Source: an archaeon
GTDB lineage: Archaea; Nanobdellota; Nanobdellia; Woesearchaeales; GW2011-AR9
Length of the DNA: 64,000 nucleotides
Direction: 5' to 3'
Assembly: GCA_018697095.1 (NCBI GenBank)
Contig: JABHSG010000003.1
Coordinates: 420,839 to 484,838 of the forward strand
Made by a program: the position numbers and the translations under genes. The stretch's first letter is position 1; the number at the start of each line of letters is the position of its first letter. This document shows, one piece after another, positions 8,651-17,671 of the stretch. The notes below the pieces were generated by a model. That model ran no database searches and was not told the DNA's origin. It was given only the letters and a program-made list of their open reading frames with translations.

Positions 8651-10840
8651 TTACACTCCAAGTTGTGCTTCATTTAGTCCTTTACGTTGAACGATTTTAG
8701 TCTTAATTTTTTCTTGAAGCTCCATTGGAAGTCTATCAAAAGTTTGACTAACAAGTGAAGATGTTCCACGTCCACCAGTTGCTGATCGAAGATCATTACT
8801 CCAACCAAACATCTCTCCAACAGGCATTTTTGCAAGTACGATGGTGATGTCACCTTCTGCCTGCATATCTTGAAGTTGTCCACGTCGCCCACTAACTAAT
8901 TTAGAAACTTCTCCAACATAATCTGTAGGTGCTTCAATTCTAGTCATTTGTAATGGCTCGTTAAGTACAGGTCCAGCAGTCATAATTGCTTTTCTAACTC
9001 CTTCACGTACAGTAGGGTACATCTGTGCAGGCCCACGGTGAATCGCATCTTCGTGCAACTTACAATCCATTAGTGTTAGTTTCATACCAACACATGGTTC
9101 TTTTGCTAGTGGTCCAGCTTTCATAACATCTTCAAACATGTCAAGTACCATCTCCATGATCTCGTTAATTTGAACAATTCCACGAGTTCCGTCAACAAAT
9201 ACATTTCCTTCGAAAATATCTTTAACTTTAGCAGCAACTTTAGCGTCCCAACCAATCTCACGAAATACTTCAACTACTTCAGCATCTTTTTTCTTAAGAC
9301 GACCTGGTGACAATTTACCTTTTGAGATAGCATCACGTACTTCTTCTTCAAGAGGCTCAGCTACAAAGTATAAACGGTTGTGTTTGTTAGGTGATTTCCC
9401 TTCGCTTTCAGTACCCTCACGAGTAATAGCTTCTCGGTAAACAACAATAGGTGGTGATGTTTTAACTTCAACTCCTTTTTCACTTTTAATTCTGTTTTCG
9501 ATAACTTCTAAGTGTAGTTCTCCCATCCCATGCATTAAATGCTCTCCTGTCTCCTCGTTAATTTCGATTGTAACAGTAGGGTCTTCCTTACTTACTTGAT
9601 GAAGTACTTCAATTAGTTTTGGCAAGTCAGCTGGTTTTTTAGCTTCAATTGCTTTACTAACAACAGGATCAAATATGTGGGAAATTTTTTCAAATGGCTC
9701 ACCTGGTCCATCGGTTGTAACAGTTTCTCCAGGTCTAGCAGCCTTAAGTCCAGCAACTCCAATAATATTTCCAGCAGGAACATTATCTACAATTGCTCTT
9801 TTAGCTCCGTTGTAAACAAAAACTTGTTGTACACGTCCAGGCATGTTAGCAATATTTTGATGTACAGCATCTCCTCTTCTCATAGTTCCAGAAAATAATC
9901 TTCCTGTTGCGATTTCTCCAGCTTGTGGGTCAATTACAACTTTAGTAACTACAAAATAAGTTCGTCCGTTAGGATCACAAGATACTAGTGATTTCCCGTC
10001 TTTACTTTCCACATCTCCATGCCAAATTTTTGGAACTCTGTATTCTTGAGCTACCATTGGTGATGGGTGGTGTGTAACTACCATATCAAGTACAACTTCG
10101 TGTAGTGGTGCTTTTTTTGCAAGAGCTTTGTATGCTTCATCATCAGCTTCATCTTTGTAAGCGTCAATAATGTCAGCAAAAGTGATCCCTTTTTTCTTCA
10201 TGTATGGGATACTTAAAGCCCAATTGTGAAATGCTGAACCAAAAGCTACAGACCCGTCAGCTACGTTTACTTGCCATTTGTCTTTTGCATCTTTTGGTAC
10301 TAGTCCAGCGATAATTCTGTTCACATTTGCAATTTGTTTAACAAAACGTTCTTGCATCTGTTCTGGTGTTAGTTTTAATTCCTTAATTAAACGGTCAACC
10401 TTGTTGATAAAAAGTACAGGTTTAACCTTTTCACGAAGAGCCTGACGAAGTACAGTCTCTGTTTGTGGCATAACTCCTTCTGATGCACAAATAAGTGTGA
10501 TTGCCCCATCAACTGCTCTCATAGCACGGGTAACGTCCCCACCAAAATCTACGTGACCTGGCGTATCAATTAAGTTAATTAGAAATTCCTCTTCATCAAC
10601 TGCATGTACCATAGATACTGCAGCACTATCAATTGTGATTCCTCTTTCTTGCTCATCTGCATGAAAGTCAAGTTGCCTAGCTTTTCCAGCCAGTTCATCA
10701 CTCATCATTCCAGCGCCTGAAAGCAAATTGTCTGAAAATGTAGTTTTACCGTGATCAATATGTGCACAAATTGCAATATTACGAATTTGTTTGTTGTTAC
10801 TCATGATGCGCGAAACGCGATCCACCATTTTTTCTGCCAT
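8651..10840 (-). CDS. fusA: Translation elongation factor aEF-2
   Basis: About 729 aa, the normal archaeal EF-2 length. It catalyses GTP-driven ribosome translocation. GTPase motifs are clear: AHIDHGKTT (G1), DTPGHVDFGGDV (G3) and NKVD (G4). The C-terminal half carries EDAIHRGPAQMYPT, with the histidine that archaea convert to diphthamide. The ORF track starts at a TTG six codons upstream; the ATG at 10840 (MAEKMVDRVSRIM) is preferred because GGGGAG lies about 10 nt before it and the protein then begins like other archaeal EF-2s. It is a single-gene unit with its own promoter. Confidence 0.97.
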   Translation of the reverse strand: MAEKMVDRVSRIMSNNKQIRNIAICAHIDHGKTTFSDNLLSGAGMMSDELAGKARQLDFHADEQERGITIDSAAVSMVHAVDEEEFLINLIDTPGHVDFGGDVTRAMRAVDGAITLICASEGVMPQTETVLRQALREKVKPVLFINKVDRLIKELKLTPEQMQERFVKQIANVNRIIAGLVPKDAKDKWQVNVADGSVAFGSAFHNWALSIPYMKKKGITFADIIDAYKDEADDEAYKALAKKAPLHEVVLDMVVTHHPSPMVAQEYRVPKIWHGDVESKDGKSLVSCDPNGRTYFVVTKVVIDPQAGEIATGRLFSGTMRRGDAVHQNIANMPGRVQQVFVYNGAKRAIVDNVPAGNIIGVAGLKAARPGETVTTDGPGEPFEKISHIFDPVVSKAIEAKKPADLPKLIEVLHQVSKEDPTVTIEINEETGEHLMHGMGELHLEVIENRIKSEKGVEVKTSPPIVVYREAITREGTESEGKSPNKHNRLYFVAEPLEEEVRDAISKGKLSPGRLKKKDAEVVEVFREIGWDAKVAAKVKDIFEGNVFVDGTRGIVQINEIMEMVLDMFEDVMKAGPLAKEPCVGMKLTLMDCKLHEDAIHRGPAQMYPTVREGVRKAIMTAGPVLNEPLQMTRIEAPTDYVGEVSKLVSGRRGQLQDMQAEGDITIVLAKMPVGEMFGWSNDLRSATGGRGTSSLVSQTFDRLPMELQEKIKTKIVQRKGLNEAQLGV

Positions 10841-10973
10841 AGTTTTTGTTCTCCCCAAATATTAATTGGAATTATTTTTTTAATCTATATTCTTCGATTC
10901 AAAGTTTTAAATTCATAAAGAAATCTTCTCCTCATGAAAACCACCTGTCTCTAAGCCTTTTCCACCTTGGGCG

Positions 10974-10982
10974 CTTTTTAAA
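10974..10982 (-). promoter_or_regulatory. TATA box of the EF-2 gene
   Basis: Minus-strand TTTAAAAAG lies about 135 nt upstream of the EF-2 ATG, implying a leader of roughly 110 nt. It is the best A/T box in the 10859-11079 gap. The assignment is by position only. Confidence 0.4.
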
Positions 10983-11079
10983 CATTTCGCAGAAACTATA
11001 GCTAAAACAGCTCTTAAACATATAACATAATAATTCAGAAATAAAGTAAAAAAAACAAAAAAAAAAAATAATAATTAAT

Positions 11080-11562
11080 TTAGTTCAAAATATGAGCTTC
11101 ATGCACATTTTTGTAACTGTGCAATTCATTACCAGCAAACCATAATTCAACTTCTGCTTTTGCTTCTTTTAGAGTTGCGCTAGCGTGAATTAAGTTTTTA
11201 AGACCGATTTTTTTACTATCTGCCCAGCCATAACTTGCGTGTGCAAAATCTCCACGAATAGTCCCAGGTGCTGCACTTTTAGGTTCAGTTCCACCAACCA
11301 TCTTTCGAATTAGTGCAACAGCTTCAATTCCTTCAAAAACCATAGCTAGTACTGGTCCTTCAGTAATCATATTTTCAAGTCCAGGATAAAAACCTTTTTC
11401 AACGTGTTCTTCGTAATGTTTTTTGGACCTTTCTTTATCTGCCCAAACCATTTTACAACCAACCATTTTTAGGCCAGCATCTTCAAATCTTCCAAGTACT
11501 CTTCCCATCAAACCACGTTGTACAGTATCTGGTTTGAATAAAACTAATGTTCTTTCAATCAT
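11080..11562 (-). CDS. ndk: Nucleoside diphosphate kinase
   Basis: 160 aa. It transfers gamma-phosphate between nucleoside tri- and diphosphates. It begins MIERTLVLFKPDTVQRGLMG, the family N-terminus. The phosphorylated histidine lies in KNLIHASATLKEAKAEVELWF (canonical NIIHGSDS...EI.LWF), preceded by APGTIRGDFA. The C-terminal extension to 160 aa is slightly longer than the common 140-150. It is the last gene of the ribosomal operon L7Ae-S28e-L24e-Ndk, a conserved archaeal arrangement; a GTGAGGATAG ribosome site precedes the start. Confidence 0.96.
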   Translation of the reverse strand: MIERTLVLFKPDTVQRGLMGRVLGRFEDAGLKMVGCKMVWADKERSKKHYEEHVEKGFYPGLENMITEGPVLAMVFEGIEAVALIRKMVGGTEPKSAAPGTIRGDFAHASYGWADSKKIGLKNLIHASATLKEAKAEVELWFAGNELHSYKNVHEAHILN

Positions 11563-11665
11563 TTTTATCTATCCTCACGTTATTAGTATATTCTATACTA
11601 TAAATTCAAATCATTATTAATTAAATTAAAAAAAAAGAAAACAAAAACAAGATATGAGTTTCAAA

Positions 11666-11878
11666 TTATTTTTTCTTAGCAGCTGATGATTTTTGCTTTT
11701 TAGCTTTTTCATCATGAAAAAACTTAGTCCATTTAGTCCTAAGTGGTTTTCTTTTAAGTTTCAAATAATTTTTTTCACATTTAGATCCTGTAAAGTGTAA
11801 GATTGCCCCATCAGCTTTGATGTACATCTTACCAGTACCAGGTTCCATTCTTTCTCCGCAAAAATTACATGTTGGCAT
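11666..11878 (-). CDS. rpl24e: Ribosomal protein L24e
   Basis: 70 aa. A large-subunit zinc-ribbon protein starting MPTCNFCGERMEPGTGKMYI, with the CxxC knuckle and a second Cys in FTGSKCEKNYLKLKRKP, the usual L24e signature. The basic tail is lysine rich. An AGGTGACTAAAGAATG ribosome site supports the start. It sits 11 bp after S28e and before Ndk, as in many archaea. Confidence 0.95.
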   Translation of the reverse strand: MPTCNFCGERMEPGTGKMYIKADGAILHFTGSKCEKNYLKLKRKPLRTKWTKFFHDEKAKKQKSSAAKKK

Positions 11879-11889
11879 TCTTTAGTCAC

Positions 11890-12174
11890 CTATTTCTTCT
11901 TCTTGCGCTTTCCGCCAGCTCTAGCTTCCAGTTCAGTATCAAGTAACATCAGTGTGTCACCAATTCTAACTGGACCTTTTACATTACGACGAATTGCTTT
12001 ATTTTTATCACGGCCATCAAGGATTTGTGCCATCACAAGAATTAAACCTCCTCGTGATCCGCCACGGCTAAGAATCTCTTTCACTTCAGCGGGTACTGCA
12101 CTTGCAAACCCAGCTTCAGATCCACTAGAATCTTTGCCTTTTCCTCCTTTGCCTTTTTGTTGTTGTATTGCCAT
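11890..12174 (-). CDS. rps28e: Ribosomal protein S28e
   Basis: 94 aa. A small-subunit OB-fold protein. The conserved C-terminal block [27 protein letters not shown] matches the S28e signature. The N-terminal 35 residues (Gln/Lys/Gly/Ser rich, then [15 protein letters not shown]) are longer than in minimal versions. It follows L7Ae by 8 bp with the ribosome site AGGTGAATAGATG. Confidence 0.95.
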   Translation of the reverse strand: MAIQQQKGKGGKGKDSSGSEAGFASAVPAEVKEILSRGGSRGGLILVMAQILDGRDKNKAIRRNVKGPVRIGDTLMLLDTELEARAGGKRKKKK

Positions 12175-12182
12175 CTATTCAC

Positions 12183-12497
12183 CTATGCATTAAGTTCTTT
12201 AAGTAGAGCTTTAGCATCTCCTTCTTTGGTAATAGCAACTGCTGCACATCCAACACTTAGGCCAACTGCTGCGCCTAAATCATCTTTTTTGCTAACTTCA
12301 ACACATAATACTTCTTTCTCTTTTGATAAAAGAGGTAAGTGCATTACGATTTCTTTAGGGTTAACATCGCCCGCGTATGCTACAAGTTTTGCAGTTCCAC
12401 GTTCAAGTGCTTTAGTCACTTCGTTAGATCCCTTACTAATTTTTCCTGTGTTTCGAGCAATTTCAATTGCTTCGAGTACTTTTGCTTCATCAGCCAT
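12183..12497 (-). CDS. rpl7ae: Ribosomal protein L7Ae (kink-turn binding)
   Basis: 104 aa. It binds kink-turns in 23S rRNA and, in archaea, also box C/D and H/ACA guide RNAs and often RNase P. The RNA-binding segment KISKGSNEVTKALERGTAKLVAYAGDVNP and the hydrophobic block AAVGLSVGCAAVAI are classic L7Ae. It is the first gene of the operon L7Ae-S28e-L24e-Ndk. Ribosome site TGTGAGGACAAAATAAAATG. Confidence 0.97.
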   Translation of the reverse strand: MADEAKVLEAIEIARNTGKISKGSNEVTKALERGTAKLVAYAGDVNPKEIVMHLPLLSKEKEVLCVEVSKKDDLGAAVGLSVGCAAVAITKEGDAKALLKELNA

Positions 12498-12570
12498 TTT
12501 ATTTTGTCCTCACAAATGTCTTAACCTAATTTAGAAATTCAATAATTGCTATCGAACCTCGTTGCAACAA

Positions 12571-12578
12571 ATATAAAC
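12571..12578 (-). promoter_or_regulatory. TATA box of the L7Ae operon
   Basis: Minus-strand GTTTATAT lies 74-81 nt upstream of the L7Ae start, implying a leader of about 50 nt that includes the TGTGAGGA ribosome site. A second A/T box (TTTATAAAT near 12620) lies further upstream and may serve the same operon. Confidence 0.5.
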
Positions 12579-12690
12579 CATGCAACTCATTGGTTAACAT
12601 CCTCTACCCGAGTACCTTATTTATAAATGTTATGCCAAACATAGCTTTGTAAGAAAAGTATTTTTTAAATTTTGCAAATCCAAATAACTT

Positions 12691-13296
12691 TTATTTTTCG
12701 CATAACTTCGCTAAATCAAATTCTCGAATTTCTTTTAACAACTCTCTCGCAGCTATACGTGCTACATTTGTCTGGCCAGAACTAGTGCTATATCTTTCAA
12801 CAAATGAATGTAATGCAAGCATTGCAAACAGTGCATTTTCAGGAGAACTCCCATTATTATGTATATATCTGTTATCTACAAATCCTTCAGAGTTAAATTT
12901 GATATCTTCACCTTGAGTCCAGTGGTTTGTGATGCCTCCCCTTATTTGATCTTCACATGTTCCAGTAGGAAGATAAAGCCTTCCCTTTACAAAAGAATAA
13001 TTCCTTATATCATTGAAATCAGGTCTTTTATCTTTTCTGTGAAGTGCGCCTGCTACCTCAATACATTTTACTCTTTCACTAATTAACTCGTAAGAAAAAC
13101 CTATACTAAATAATTGGCCCCTGTCTACTTCAACACGAGCAGTTAAGCCATTCTCAGCCACCATGTCCCATGGTGTTTCAGAAGAAGGTGGATTGAAAAT
13201 TCCTCTTTCATCTACAAATGGTGCTTTTGCAATATCAGTGCCACGATAATTATTTTTAACAAAATCAAGTATCGCTGCTTTATGATCATAATCCAT
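12691..13296 (-). CDS. Hypothetical protein
   Basis: 201 aa, family not recognised. Soluble, no signal peptide or transmembrane helix. It contains a beta-rich middle (TARVEVDRGQLFSIGFSYEL) and a helical C-terminus ending EIREFDLAKLCEK. The codon pattern and a clean uninterrupted frame support coding. It stands alone on the minus strand between the ribosomal operon promoter and another unrecognised gene, one of about fifteen such orphan ORFs spread through this window. Confidence 0.6.
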   Translation of the reverse strand: MDYDHKAAILDFVKNNYRGTDIAKAPFVDERGIFNPPSSETPWDMVAENGLTARVEVDRGQLFSIGFSYELISERVKCIEVAGALHRKDKRPDFNDIRNYSFVKGRLYLPTGTCEDQIRGGITNHWTQGEDIKFNSEGFVDNRYIHNNGSSPENALFAMLALHSFVERYSTSSGQTNVARIAARELLKEIREFDLAKLCEK

Positions 13297-13445
13297 ACTA
13301 ATTCAAAAGAGACACCATTTATAAGTTTACTCTTTGAAAGAGGCAACAATCGCAAAAGGCATCCACACTAACTTAACCATCTTCTAAACTAAAACTCTAC
13401 TCGATATTTTTAAACACAATCAATTTAAACAATTTTAAGCAAAAT

Positions 13446-14048
13446 TCACTTAGCAAGATCAAGAAGCACAGAATCCTCGGTATATCTTTTGCTATATGCA
13501 TTTCCCCAGACGTCAGGGTCAATGAACCGCTTAACTCTTCTACCATCTGGCATCACAACTGTAACAGATTCTTTATCGAATTTAGATTCAATCATTTCAA
13601 GTGTTCTTCCATTAGATACATCTTCCATTAAAAGACCAAGAAGTGGTTCCATTCTATTTTCAACCGGTGTTTGAACAGCCCCTACAAAATAAGGTGGATT
13701 TTTTTCTAATTCAAATGCTCTTTCATATCCCATCAGTTGTCCTTCAATATCAAGTGGGCTTTCACTAAAATATGGCAGCATAAATTTAAGCTTAAGTGCC
13801 AAAGGAATGTTTTGACCATTTAAGGGGTCAGTAACGCTTGCTTCAAGTCCAAAAGTTCCATGGACTGTTCCTTCACCTAATCTAATTACTCCCTCTGGCC
13901 AAATAAACTGTCTTTTTCTTCTGCCATCATCATCAAGAGCATACATTGCATTAAACACTGCTTGTATTCTATCACAAATATCATGATTAGCTGCGATAAC
14001 TGGCATCAAACGCTGTGTTCGAGCAAAATACTGTTCTGCTAAATTCAT
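13446..14048 (-). CDS. Hypothetical protein, possible protein-kinase-like N-lobe
   Basis: 200 aa, not confidently assigned. Residues about 55-110 resemble a kinase N-lobe: a Gly-rich turn (RLGEGTVHGTFGLEASVTD) followed by IPLALKLKF (candidate VAIK lysine), then a helix with Glu, and a hinge-like strand LLGLLMEDVSNGRTLEM. No catalytic-loop HxDxxxxN or DFG motif follows before the stop, so it would be an N-lobe only. The resemblance is by eye and could be fortuitous. It is transcribed away from glmS. Confidence 0.5.
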   Translation of the reverse strand: MNLAEQYFARTQRLMPVIAANHDICDRIQAVFNAMYALDDDGRRKRQFIWPEGVIRLGEGTVHGTFGLEASVTDPLNGQNIPLALKLKFMLPYFSESPLDIEGQLMGYERAFELEKNPPYFVGAVQTPVENRMEPLLGLLMEDVSNGRTLEMIESKFDKESVTVVMPDGRRVKRFIDPDVWGNAYSKRYTEDSVLLDLAK

Positions 14049-14149
14049 GTCCTTGGTTTTTTAATCAAAATATTATAAACATTTACTACAAAACTATGAA
14101 CATAATTGCAAAAGCTTCTTAAACTAAATTCTAAAAAACCTCATTCAAG

Positions 14150-16042
14150 ATGTGTGGAATAATAGGTTACATTGGTCCAAAGGTTGCGTATCCAATACTT
14201 CTAACTGGGCTAAAAAGAATGGAGTACCGTGGTTACGACTCTGCTGGTATTTCTACAATCAGTATAGAAGATAATCAAAGAGCAGTTAACATAGTAAAAA
14301 AGCAAGGTAAAGTATCAAACTTAGAAAACAAACAAACCGAACTACAAGGAAACTTAGGGCTGGCGCACACGCGCTGGGCCACACATGGCCAGCCAAGCGA
14401 ACTCAATTCTCATCCACATTTTAATGATGATAAATCTTTAATGCTTGTACACAACGGTATCATTGAAAACTATCTAACTATCAAACGTAACCTTGAGCAA
14501 AGAGGTTATGTTTTCCATACTCAAACAGATACTGAAGTTCTTACAAAACTAATTGATTACTATCATAAAAAGTGTAAACAAAAACTCTCAACTACTCTTC
14601 AAAATTACGAGCAAAAAAAAGATCCTTTAGAATTAGCTCTTAGAGCCGCACTTCATGATGTTGTTGGAGCTTACGGAATTGTTTTATTCCACAAAGATAC
14701 TAACAAACTTTACGCAGCAAAACATGGGAGTCCACTTGTAATTGGAATTGGTAAAAACGAACACTTTGTTGCTAGTGACCCTGCGGCTTTTTTAGATCAC
14801 ACACGTAGAGTTCTCTACCTCGAAGACGAAGACATCGCTATCATAAAAGAAAATTCTTACGAACTCAAAAGTCTTTGCAGTCACAATGGTGAGTGTATCA
14901 AACGTAAAGAAGATTTGGTTGACTGGGATATAACTGCTGTTGAAAAAAATGGTTATGAACATTTTATGCTAAAAGAAATAATGGAGCAACCACAAACGCT
15001 TGCGAATTGTCTCGCTGGACGTTTAGATCCACAATTGAACGACATTAAATTCACATTAAAACTTACTCTTAACTTTATTAAAAATATTAAACGTATCTCC
15101 ATCATTGCTTGTGGAACCAGTAGCTACGCAGCTATGGCTGGAAAATTTCTAATTGAAAAGTATCTACGAATTCCAACTGAAGTTGAGGTGGCTAGTGAGT
15201 GGCGCTACAAAAATCCAATTATTAGTAAAGATGATTTGGTGATTGTGATATCTCAGTCCGGTGAAACTGCTGATACATTAGCAGCACTAAAACTTGCAAA
15301 ACAATTTGGCGCCAAAACTTTTGGAATAATTAATGTGGTAGGATCCACAATGTCACGCGAAGTTGATTCTGGAATTTATATCCATGCAGGTCCAGAGATT
15401 TGCGTAGCTTCCACTAAAGCTTTCACAGCGCAAGTACTTTGTCTAAATTTTCTCTTAATCAAACTTGGAAAAATCAGGGGCGACTTAACAGAAACTCAAA
15501 TCCAACGTATGATCTCGAACCTTCTAAATACTCCTGAACTCGTAAAACAATCATTAAATAATATTGAGCAAATAAAAGCTGCAGCGAATTTAATCAAAGA
15601 CAAACAATCTATTTTCTATCTTGGTAGGGGAATCAATTTTGCAACTGCTAAAGAAGGCGCAATTAAAATTAAAGAAATATCTTACATCCACGCAGAAGAT
15701 TTCGCGTCAGGTGAAATGAAACATGGGCCAATTGCATTACTCGAAAAAGGATTTCCAGTTGTGACTTTTGTAAACAAAAACGATCCACTTTACGAAAAGA
15801 ACCTCTCCTCTATCCAAGAAGCAAAGGCTCGTGGCGCATACATTATTGTAGTAGCTGATCACATTGACAGCACCTTGCAATCCTATGCAGATACAATCTT
15901 GCAAGTTCCTAAAGTGCCTGACTATTTGCAACCTCTAATTAACACAATTCCACTTCAACTTCTTGCGTATTATACTGCAAAGCTACGTGGCTGCGAAATT
16001 GACCAACCTAAGAACTTAGCAAAAAGCGTTACCGTCGAGTAA
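14150..16042 (+). CDS. glmS: Glutamine-fructose-6-phosphate aminotransferase (isomerizing)
   Basis: 630 aa. It makes glucosamine-6-phosphate from fructose-6-phosphate and glutamine, the entry to amino-sugar (UDP-GlcNAc) synthesis. Cys2 is the glutaminase nucleophile after Met removal (MCGIIGYIG), with MEYRGYDSAGIS and HTRWATHG in the N-terminal Ntn domain (about 1-230). Two SIS domains follow (IACGTSSYAA..., ISQSGETADTLAAL, LGRGINFATAKEGAIKIKEISY). It ends in the conserved KNLAKSVTVE. The ATG has no ribosome site and little space to the upstream A/T box, so the transcript is probably leaderless. Confidence 0.97.
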   Translation: MCGIIGYIGPKVAYPILLTGLKRMEYRGYDSAGISTISIEDNQRAVNIVKKQGKVSNLENKQTELQGNLGLAHTRWATHGQPSELNSHPHFNDDKSLMLVHNGIIENYLTIKRNLEQRGYVFHTQTDTEVLTKLIDYYHKKCKQKLSTTLQNYEQKKDPLELALRAALHDVVGAYGIVLFHKDTNKLYAAKHGSPLVIGIGKNEHFVASDPAAFLDHTRRVLYLEDEDIAIIKENSYELKSLCSHNGECIKRKEDLVDWDITAVEKNGYEHFMLKEIMEQPQTLANCLAGRLDPQLNDIKFTLKLTLNFIKNIKRISIIACGTSSYAAMAGKFLIEKYLRIPTEVEVASEWRYKNPIISKDDLVIVISQSGETADTLAALKLAKQFGAKTFGIINVVGSTMSREVDSGIYIHAGPEICVASTKAFTAQVLCLNFLLIKLGKIRGDLTETQIQRMISNLLNTPELVKQSLNNIEQIKAAANLIKDKQSIFYLGRGINFATAKEGAIKIKEISYIHAEDFASGEMKHGPIALLEKGFPVVTFVNKNDPLYEKNLSSIQEAKARGAYIIVVADHIDSTLQSYADTILQVPKVPDYLQPLINTIPLQLLAYYTAKLRGCEIDQPKNLAKSVTVE

Positions 16043-16114
16043 TGTAATTTAGCGAATTTTAATTATCTTAAACCAGTCTTCTATAATTAAAATAATTATT
16101 CAAAAAAGAAATAA

Positions 16115-16336
16115 GGGCCAAGCATTTGCTGGCCCCAATAGAGGTGTTGGGTCTTGAGAACAAAACCCATTTGTTTTGAGTGTGGATGGAAGTCCACATT
16201 CAAAGAGGTGGTTTGCGAGACTTGACGAGCAAGCCTCAAAAATCCAGTTAAGGATTTTTTTAAGTTTGAGTCTTGGTATAAGACTCAAGAGGTGTGTGTT
16301 CAAAGCAAGGTAGGTGGCCTTGCTCTTGGAAGAACA
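16115..16336 (+). ncRNA. Candidate structured RNA: seven hairpins with exposed GAGGTG words
   Basis: The 464-bp gap after glmS holds a chain of perfect or near-perfect stems: 16115-16135 (GGGCC/GGCCC plus AGC/GCT), 16148-16169 (TGGGT/ACCCA), 16175-16204 (12 bp, one G-T), 16211-16234 (6 bp), 16238-16259 (8 bp), 16266-16288 (9 bp) and 16304-16324 (7 bp, closed by TGTTC/GAACA). GAGGTG, the perfect Shine-Dalgarno word of this genome, occurs unpaired at 16141, 16205 and 16289, the last two abutting a stem, and AGGTGG fills the loop of the last hairpin. A TATA-like ATAATTAA lies about 30 nt upstream. The strand is inferred. It does not show RNase P or SRP RNA core motifs. A 67-aa minus-strand ORF here is considered spurious. 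Confidence 0.5.
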
Positions 16337-16357
16337 TTATACTAACTGTCTATTTGC

Positions 16358-16365
16358 TATATAAA
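16358..16365 (+). promoter_or_regulatory. TATA box upstream of the 7-TM gene
   Basis: GCTATATAAAGC is nearly palindromic, so it could serve the plus-strand gene at 16507 or a minus-strand transcript through the hairpin array. The remaining gap to 16506 is AT-rich and contains no gene. Confidence 0.4.
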
Positions 16366-16506
16366 GCAAGTGAGGACTAAATGAAGAAACTAGTACCACA
16401 ATGTTTTTAAAAGGAAAAACAAAAAAACGACTATCAAGTAACAACCAAACTGACAAAAAAGTCATTTAACCGTTATTTTTTGAATGGATGGTGGAGAGAG
16501 GAAAAC

Positions 16507-17253
16507 ATGTTTACATTATTTCAAACACCACAATGGTTTGCAGGATTCGATCTACTATTTGATACTATTACACTTCTAATAGCATTACTAATTACAGCTT
16601 ACAGCTATAAATTATACAAGCTAAGTGATGAGAACAAGTTCTTTTACTTTTCAGTGGCTTTTGCACTAATGAGTGTTGGATTTTTATTCAAGTTAGGAAC
16701 ATATCTAACAATTTACTCTCCAGCATCTCAGTACGCTGCTGCTGTTACAATTGTAAAGGTTACAAACTCCCAAGGTATTGGTTCTATTTTTAGAAACTTA
16801 CTTTACAGAGCAGGCTACTTTGTTCAAATGGCTTCCATGCTTGGTTCATGGTTACTACTATTTTTTGTAAGTCAAAAAGGACGTGACCGTCTAAACAAGA
16901 TGCATGAAAGATCACAAATTTTACTTTCAATTTACTTAATCACTTTAATTGCAGTTGTAAGTACTTTTGAGTATCGTATTTTTTACTTAACAAGTCTAGT
17001 ACTTTTAGCTTTAATTGTGCTTCACTTATACGAGAATCACCGTTTAAGAAGATCACAAAACTCCAAAAAAGTTTTACTTGCATTTTTGCTTTTACTAGCA
17101 GCGCAAATATCTTTCGCTTTCATTTTTATTGTGCCAGAATTATACATTGTTGGTGAACTACTAACTCTAGCTGGGTTTGGAACTATTGCTGCAACTTATA
17201 TTGCAATTCAGCAAAAAACAAAACAGATGGCGAATTCCGAGGTACTCAGATAA
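16507..17253 (+). CDS. Seven-helix integral membrane protein
   Basis: About 248 aa from the ATG at 16507, preferred over the track's 16480 because GAGAGGAAAAC lies just before it. Seven hydrophobic segments are visible, for example TITLLIALLITAYS, FYFSVAFALMSVGFLFKLGTY, MASMLGSWLLLFFV, ILLSIYLITLIAVV and VLLAFLLLLAAQISFAFIFIV, and the loops are basic on the presumed inner face. No catalytic motif is seen. It stands 2 bp before a winged-helix gene, so the pair may be a membrane sensor and its DNA-binding partner, which is inference from context only. Confidence 0.75.
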   Translation: MFTLFQTPQWFAGFDLLFDTITLLIALLITAYSYKLYKLSDENKFFYFSVAFALMSVGFLFKLGTYLTIYSPASQYAAAVTIVKVTNSQGIGSIFRNLLYRAGYFVQMASMLGSWLLLFFVSQKGRDRLNKMHERSQILLSIYLITLIAVVSTFEYRIFYLTSLVLLALIVLHLYENHRLRRSQNSKKVLLAFLLLLAAQISFAFIFIVPELYIVGELLTLAGFGTIAATYIAIQQKTKQMANSEVLR

Positions 17254-17255
17254 AT

Positions 17256-17546
17256 ATGCCAGCAAAAACTAGAAGATCTCGTATGGAACTTGTTTTTGAT
17301 ATCCTTGAAGCTATTCAAAATAGGGGCGGCCAAATTAAACCAACTCATTTAATGTACAAATCAAATTTATCACACAAGCTTCTAACTAACTATCTTCAAG
17401 AGCTTACTCAAAAAGAAATGGTTGAAGTTCGTGAGTACCAGCAAAAAAAGACAGTGAACAAGATGGTTCACATTACTGAAAAAGGTCTTGGCTTTGTAGA
17501 AGAGTACCGTAAAATGCGTGAGTTCACCAGCGCCTTTGGCTTGTAA
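17256..17546 (+). CDS. Winged-helix DNA-binding protein
   Basis: 96 aa. The pattern matches small archaeal winged-helix proteins: SRMELVFDILEAIQNRGGQIKPTHLMYKSNLSHKLLTNYLQELTQKEMVEV is the helix-turn-helix plus recognition helix, and KMVHITEKGLGFVEEYRKM is the wing and final helix. It begins directly after the 7-TM gene and is surely co-transcribed. Probably a transcription regulator; its targets are unknown. Confidence 0.8.
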   Translation: MPAKTRRSRMELVFDILEAIQNRGGQIKPTHLMYKSNLSHKLLTNYLQELTQKEMVEVREYQQKKTVNKMVHITEKGLGFVEEYRKMREFTSAFGL

Positions 17547-17642
17547 ATATTTATTCATTCTTTTCAAATGATTCAAATCACTTATCTTCCATAAAATGTT
17601 TTCAAGCTAAAATAACTAGCCACTGGTCAGGTTCAGATATGG

Positions 17643-17650
17643 TTTAAATA
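17643..17650 (+). promoter_or_regulatory. TATA box, leaderless promoter of the homing endonuclease gene
   Basis: TTTAAATA is centred 26 nt before the ATG at 17672, so transcription would start at or next to the start codon. No ribosome site is present. Confidence 0.55.
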
Positions 17651-17671
17651 CCAGCTAATTTTAATTTTTTA

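Noticed and set aside
16100-16303. 67-aa minus-strand ORF across the hairpin array
   Set aside because: It has no ribosome site, its codons simply follow the inverted repeats, and the stems explain the sequence better.
16381-16410. Nine-codon ORF (MKKLVPQCF) with GAGG just upstream, before the 7-TM gene
   Set aside because: The TATA box at 16358 would start transcription at or after its ATG, so it is probably not translated.
16043-16480. RNase P RNA or SRP 7S RNA
   Set aside because: The RNase P GAGGAAAGUC and ACAGAA cores and the SRP helix 8 GGAA/AGCA motifs were looked for and not found.
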